Assembly: GCA_963693285.1 (NCBI GenBank)
Contig: OY848923.1
Location: forward strand, 528,818 to 592,817
From: Xestospongia muta
Lineage: Eukaryota; Porifera; Demospongiae; Haplosclerida; Petrosiidae
Reading direction: 5' to 3'
Length of the DNA stretch: 64,000 bases
Made by a program: the position numbers and the translations under genes
The notes under the pieces: model-generated
What the model was told of the DNA's origin: nothing
The model's database searches: none
The model's input: the letters and a program-made list of their open reading frames with translations, nothing else
Part shown: in pieces, positions 62,001 to 64,000 of the stretch
Numbering within the stretch: the first letter of the stretch is position 1
Layout of the letters: each line of letters begins with the position of its first letter

Positions 62001-64000
62001 ATAGTGCTTGACTTCTGGAGCAGTAATAGGTTGCCACATAGCAAGTACTGCAGTGTTGTTGATTTTTGTTATATTAAAACCAGAAACTGTAGCTATATAG
62101 AGGAAAGGATGTAAGTTATTGAGAAGACAGACAAGACACCTACGTATGTTACTGATAGAGATTTGAGTATCACTCCATTCTCCTGGTCCTACACTGGTAT
62201 ATGCTCTCACCCCAATGATATAGTTAGTGTTAGGTAGTAGTCCTCCTATACTGTATTGTGTGTTGGTTGTATTAGTCATGATGTATGGACCATTACTGTT
62301 AGACTCTCTATAACGTATCTCATACATGATAATGACACCATTGGGCTTGGTGGGTATATTCCATGTAATGTTGATCACTTGTATCTCTAAACCATTTTGT
62401 ATTAGACCAGATACCACACCAGGTTCTACAGTACATTAATAATAAAATATATATCAGTAGTAACTGACTTACCAGCTTCTTTTGTCTGTTGTATTACCTC
62501 ACTACTTGCTGGTCCAGTCCCAACATCATTATATGCTATTACTGTCACAGTGTAGTTAGTGTGAGGTGTGAGTGTTGTGAGCTTGTACTGTCTGTTGTCT
62601 CCTCCAGTGATGTTAACAGTGTCACTGAATGTTGTGTTAGTGTAGTAGAGTAAGTAACCAGTGATGGGTCCATTCTGTCCAGAGCAAGGTACCTCATCCC
62701 ATGATATAGTCATGGACCTTGCCTCAACTGATGATATAGTGATATTACTGACAGATGAAGTGGGTGCTGTAGATAATGTGAGAACAACATAATAATTGTG
62801 AATATGATAATATAATAAAGTTTACCAGATGAGGAGAGTGTAGTGATAATTCCAATACCAAGGCCATATTGAACATTACCATATGTTCCATTAAGTCCAA
62901 CAATACAGTAAGTACCAGGATCAATACCAGTAAACGTATATGGTGATGAGATTGATGAATTAGTGTGTATAGTAGGACCTAAAGTCTGTTCACATAGTTT
63001 ACGACATTGATAAAAACCTTTGTATGCTTGAGGAGTAAATAAAGGTAGTGTCCATGTCATAGTAATAGTAGTATTAGTTGAAGTGAGTGTCATAATGGCC
63101 AAAGGGATAGCTAAAATGTAAGGATGAATGTACAATAATATTAAATAACTTCGTTAAGTACTCACCTAATAACAAAGTGTTACTATGATCACTAGGTAGT
63201 ACTGTACTACCCTCACTGCCATATGATACTACAAAGAAGTTATATGCATTGTATGAAATCAGCCCTGATGTTATATTCAACATTGTGTTAGTGGTAGTTC
63301 CTGCACTCATGACAGAACTATTACCATTACTGAGTTGATAGAACACCTCATAACCAGCTACTCCTGACACAGATGACCAGGAGAGTTGCACATGTTCCTC
63401 TCCTGTGTTCAGTCTTGTAGCAGTCAGATCGGTAGGAGTACCAGCAACTATAAGAGAGAGATAAAATTTGTATACCATCCTACTCAGTGATTACTAACCT
63501 GTTATAGGCTGTGATGTACTGATACTAGGTTGAGCCCTAGATATAGCATTTACTCCTTCATTGGAGACAATACACTGGTAAGTACCAGCCTGTCTCATCC
63601 TCACTGTCACTGTCACTTGTGTAACAAATCCTGGTCCATTCACTACCACACGAGACAGGTCACCCCTAGCAATGGTGAATGGTTTTCTTCCATCTGTACA
63701 AGTGACATCAGTGGGAGGTCCATCAGAGACATTGAAGGTGAGAGTGAAGACTGGAGGGTTAGCATCTCTTGTAGAGATGAGAGAGAACTGCATGGAGGAG
63801 TCTGCATCAGGACCATCTATATAGGAGGAAGATATACCATTGTTACTGAAACATGAACTTAGTCACTGACCATAGTCAATATAAGTCAAAAATGCAAATA
63901 TTCCTACAACTAGTGTTTGGTTCACTCCGTTCTCATCAGGAATAATGCAGGTGTACAGACCTTCACAACCTGATAGTTCTGACTTTTTTGCCAGTGCAAT
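53638..64000 (-). CDS. RPTP gene D (5' end outside window): receptor tyrosine phosphatase with giant Ser/Thr-rich stalk exon
   Basis: Twenty-five exons are visible, about 6384 coding bases (some 2127 codons). The signal peptide exon and the start of the first Ig exon lie beyond 64000. The plan is as in the paralogues, except that one exon of 2151 bp (59607-61757) encodes a stalk of about 717 residues made of Ile/Thr/Ser/Pro repeats. D1 has YDDDNRVIL, KCRQYWP, WPDHGVPD and HCSAGVGRTG. D2 has NWDVNG and HCSDTVTRSG. The protein ends YLDSFETYDNLI, with TAA at 53638-53640. The intron between F4 and F5 is 66 bp, lacks a stop and would keep the frame if retained. The catalytic call is strong; the stalk assembly depends on correct reading of a long repeat. 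Confidence 0.86.
55958..56020. repeat. (CA)n microsatellite in gene D intron
   Basis: About 60 bp of CA repeat, with a few CG interruptions at the left end, directly beside the MITE at 56025. A short CA run (56270-56281) also follows the element. Confidence 0.9.
56025..56271. mobile_element. Palindromic MITE in a gene D intron
   Basis: A 247-bp foldback: arms 56025-56111 and 56185-56271, 87 nt each, are reverse complements with scattered mismatches, beginning GTGACCATAAATA. Including the preceding T, the end reads TGTGACC, as in the MITE at 6031. A TA precedes the left end; the right flank is CA. It lies in the intron between D1 and D2 of gene D only. Confidence 0.8.
56613..58592 (-). other. 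Gene D phosphatase domain D1 exons
   Basis: Exons 58502-58592, 58032-58114, 57862-57898, 57482-57696, 57274-57434, 57059-57194 and 56613-56762. Motifs: YDDDNRVILIPI, DYINASFLD, GPLKKTLVDFW, YWPDSG, HFTSWPDHGVPDN, HCSAGVGRTG and DQYIFINDVILE. It is predicted to be active. Confidence 0.87.
58700..59553 (-). other. Gene D membrane helix, juxtamembrane and intracellular Ig exons
   Basis: Exons: TM 59409-59553 (GAIAAGVFVALIIVTILIVV); juxtamembrane 59209-59315 (KRRQSSKYSFVRKKRIMPPP, DTRYDDIIG), more basic than in the others; intracellular Ig 58700-59157 (QESPPVPPKPAAKPPAIEEF lead-in, FNWYHDGQ, GTYWFVANNS). Again no cysteine. Confidence 0.85.
59607..61757 (-). repeat. Coding repeat: Ser/Thr/Ile stalk exon of gene D
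   Basis: Blocks such as LPITSTSTISTITSTPAIT and LPITSMSSVSTTS alternate in higher-order units of roughly 40 residues. The repeat follows a leader (VTLSPTPTVIPSS) homologous to the short stalk exon of gene A and ends at TSTKS, where a GTAGAG donor matches the GTACxG donors of the paralogues. Its composition fits a mucin-like, O-glycosylated spacer. The exon start at 61757 gives a 50-bp intron; 61730 is an alternative in-phase acceptor. Confidence 0.88.
61808..64000 (-). other. Gene D ectodomain exons
   Basis: Exons: first Ig, partial, 63871-64000 (GLYTCIIPDENGVNQTLVVG); second Ig 63499-63816; FN3 F1 63166-63447; F2 62826-63110; F3 62473-62766; F4 62153-62425; F5 61808-62086. The KRKR run is at 61965-61976. 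F1 ends at a GTGAGT donor, two codons earlier than in B and C. Confidence 0.83.

Overview
The window is eukaryotic and almost certainly animal DNA: AT-rich, with many short introns (often 47-70 bp) bounded by GT..AG and carrying phase-compatible exons for signal peptide, Ig, fibronectin III (FN3), membrane-spanning and protein tyrosine phosphatase (PTP) domains. Compact introns combined with an expanded receptor-type PTP (RPTP) family suggest a sponge (a demosponge such as Amphimedon is my best guess). That is inference from style; no sequence search was run.

Every coding gene lies on the minus strand, in a head-to-tail array of at least five RPTP paralogues: gene Z (only its 5' end, 224 to 1), gene A (18738 to 9101), gene B (36835 to 25993), gene C (50730 to 40069) and gene D (enters past 64000, ends at 53638). 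A, B and C could be modelled from ATG to stop with every exon in phase (26, 26 and 27 exons; about 1545, 1637 and 1671 residues). The protein order is: signal peptide, two Ig-like domains, five FN3 domains (six in B), a Ser/Thr-rich stalk of very variable length, one membrane helix, a basic juxtamembrane segment, an Ig I-set domain on the cytoplasmic side, an apparently active PTP domain D1 (WPDHGVP and HCSAGVGRTG), and a degenerate second PTP domain D2 (W-D-x-N-G and HCSDTVTRSG). It resembles a LAR-type RPTP with an additional intracellular Ig domain that has no cysteines.

Between the genes lie relics of the same family: isolated D2 exons near 1.6, 3.2-4.1, 20.7-21.1, 38.1-39.3 and 51.4-52.4 kb, and two sister scrambled pseudogenes (about 4.2-7.3 and 21.5-24.5 kb). 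A relic of a different PTP gene occurs at 19.3-19.6 kb and, more decayed, at 5.6-5.9, 23.0-23.2, 37.4 and 0.8 kb. A plus-strand carbohydrate-sulfotransferase-like pseudogene is present twice (7.9-8.5 and 24.8-25.5 kb). The blocks holding genes A and B look like a segmental duplication of roughly 17 kb.

Mobile and repeat sequences include two palindromic MITE-like elements starting TGTGACC, a roughly 1-kb foldback insertion in one intron of B and C, a 184-bp insertion flanked by a 15-bp duplication in C, a 260-bp perfect (GA)n tract in an intron of A, and coding minisatellites in the stalks of C and D. The array shows duplication, exon gain, exon fusion, stalk expansion and pseudogene formation, as expected of a birth-and-death receptor family. 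No RNA gene, CRISPR array or bacterial-type operon was seen.
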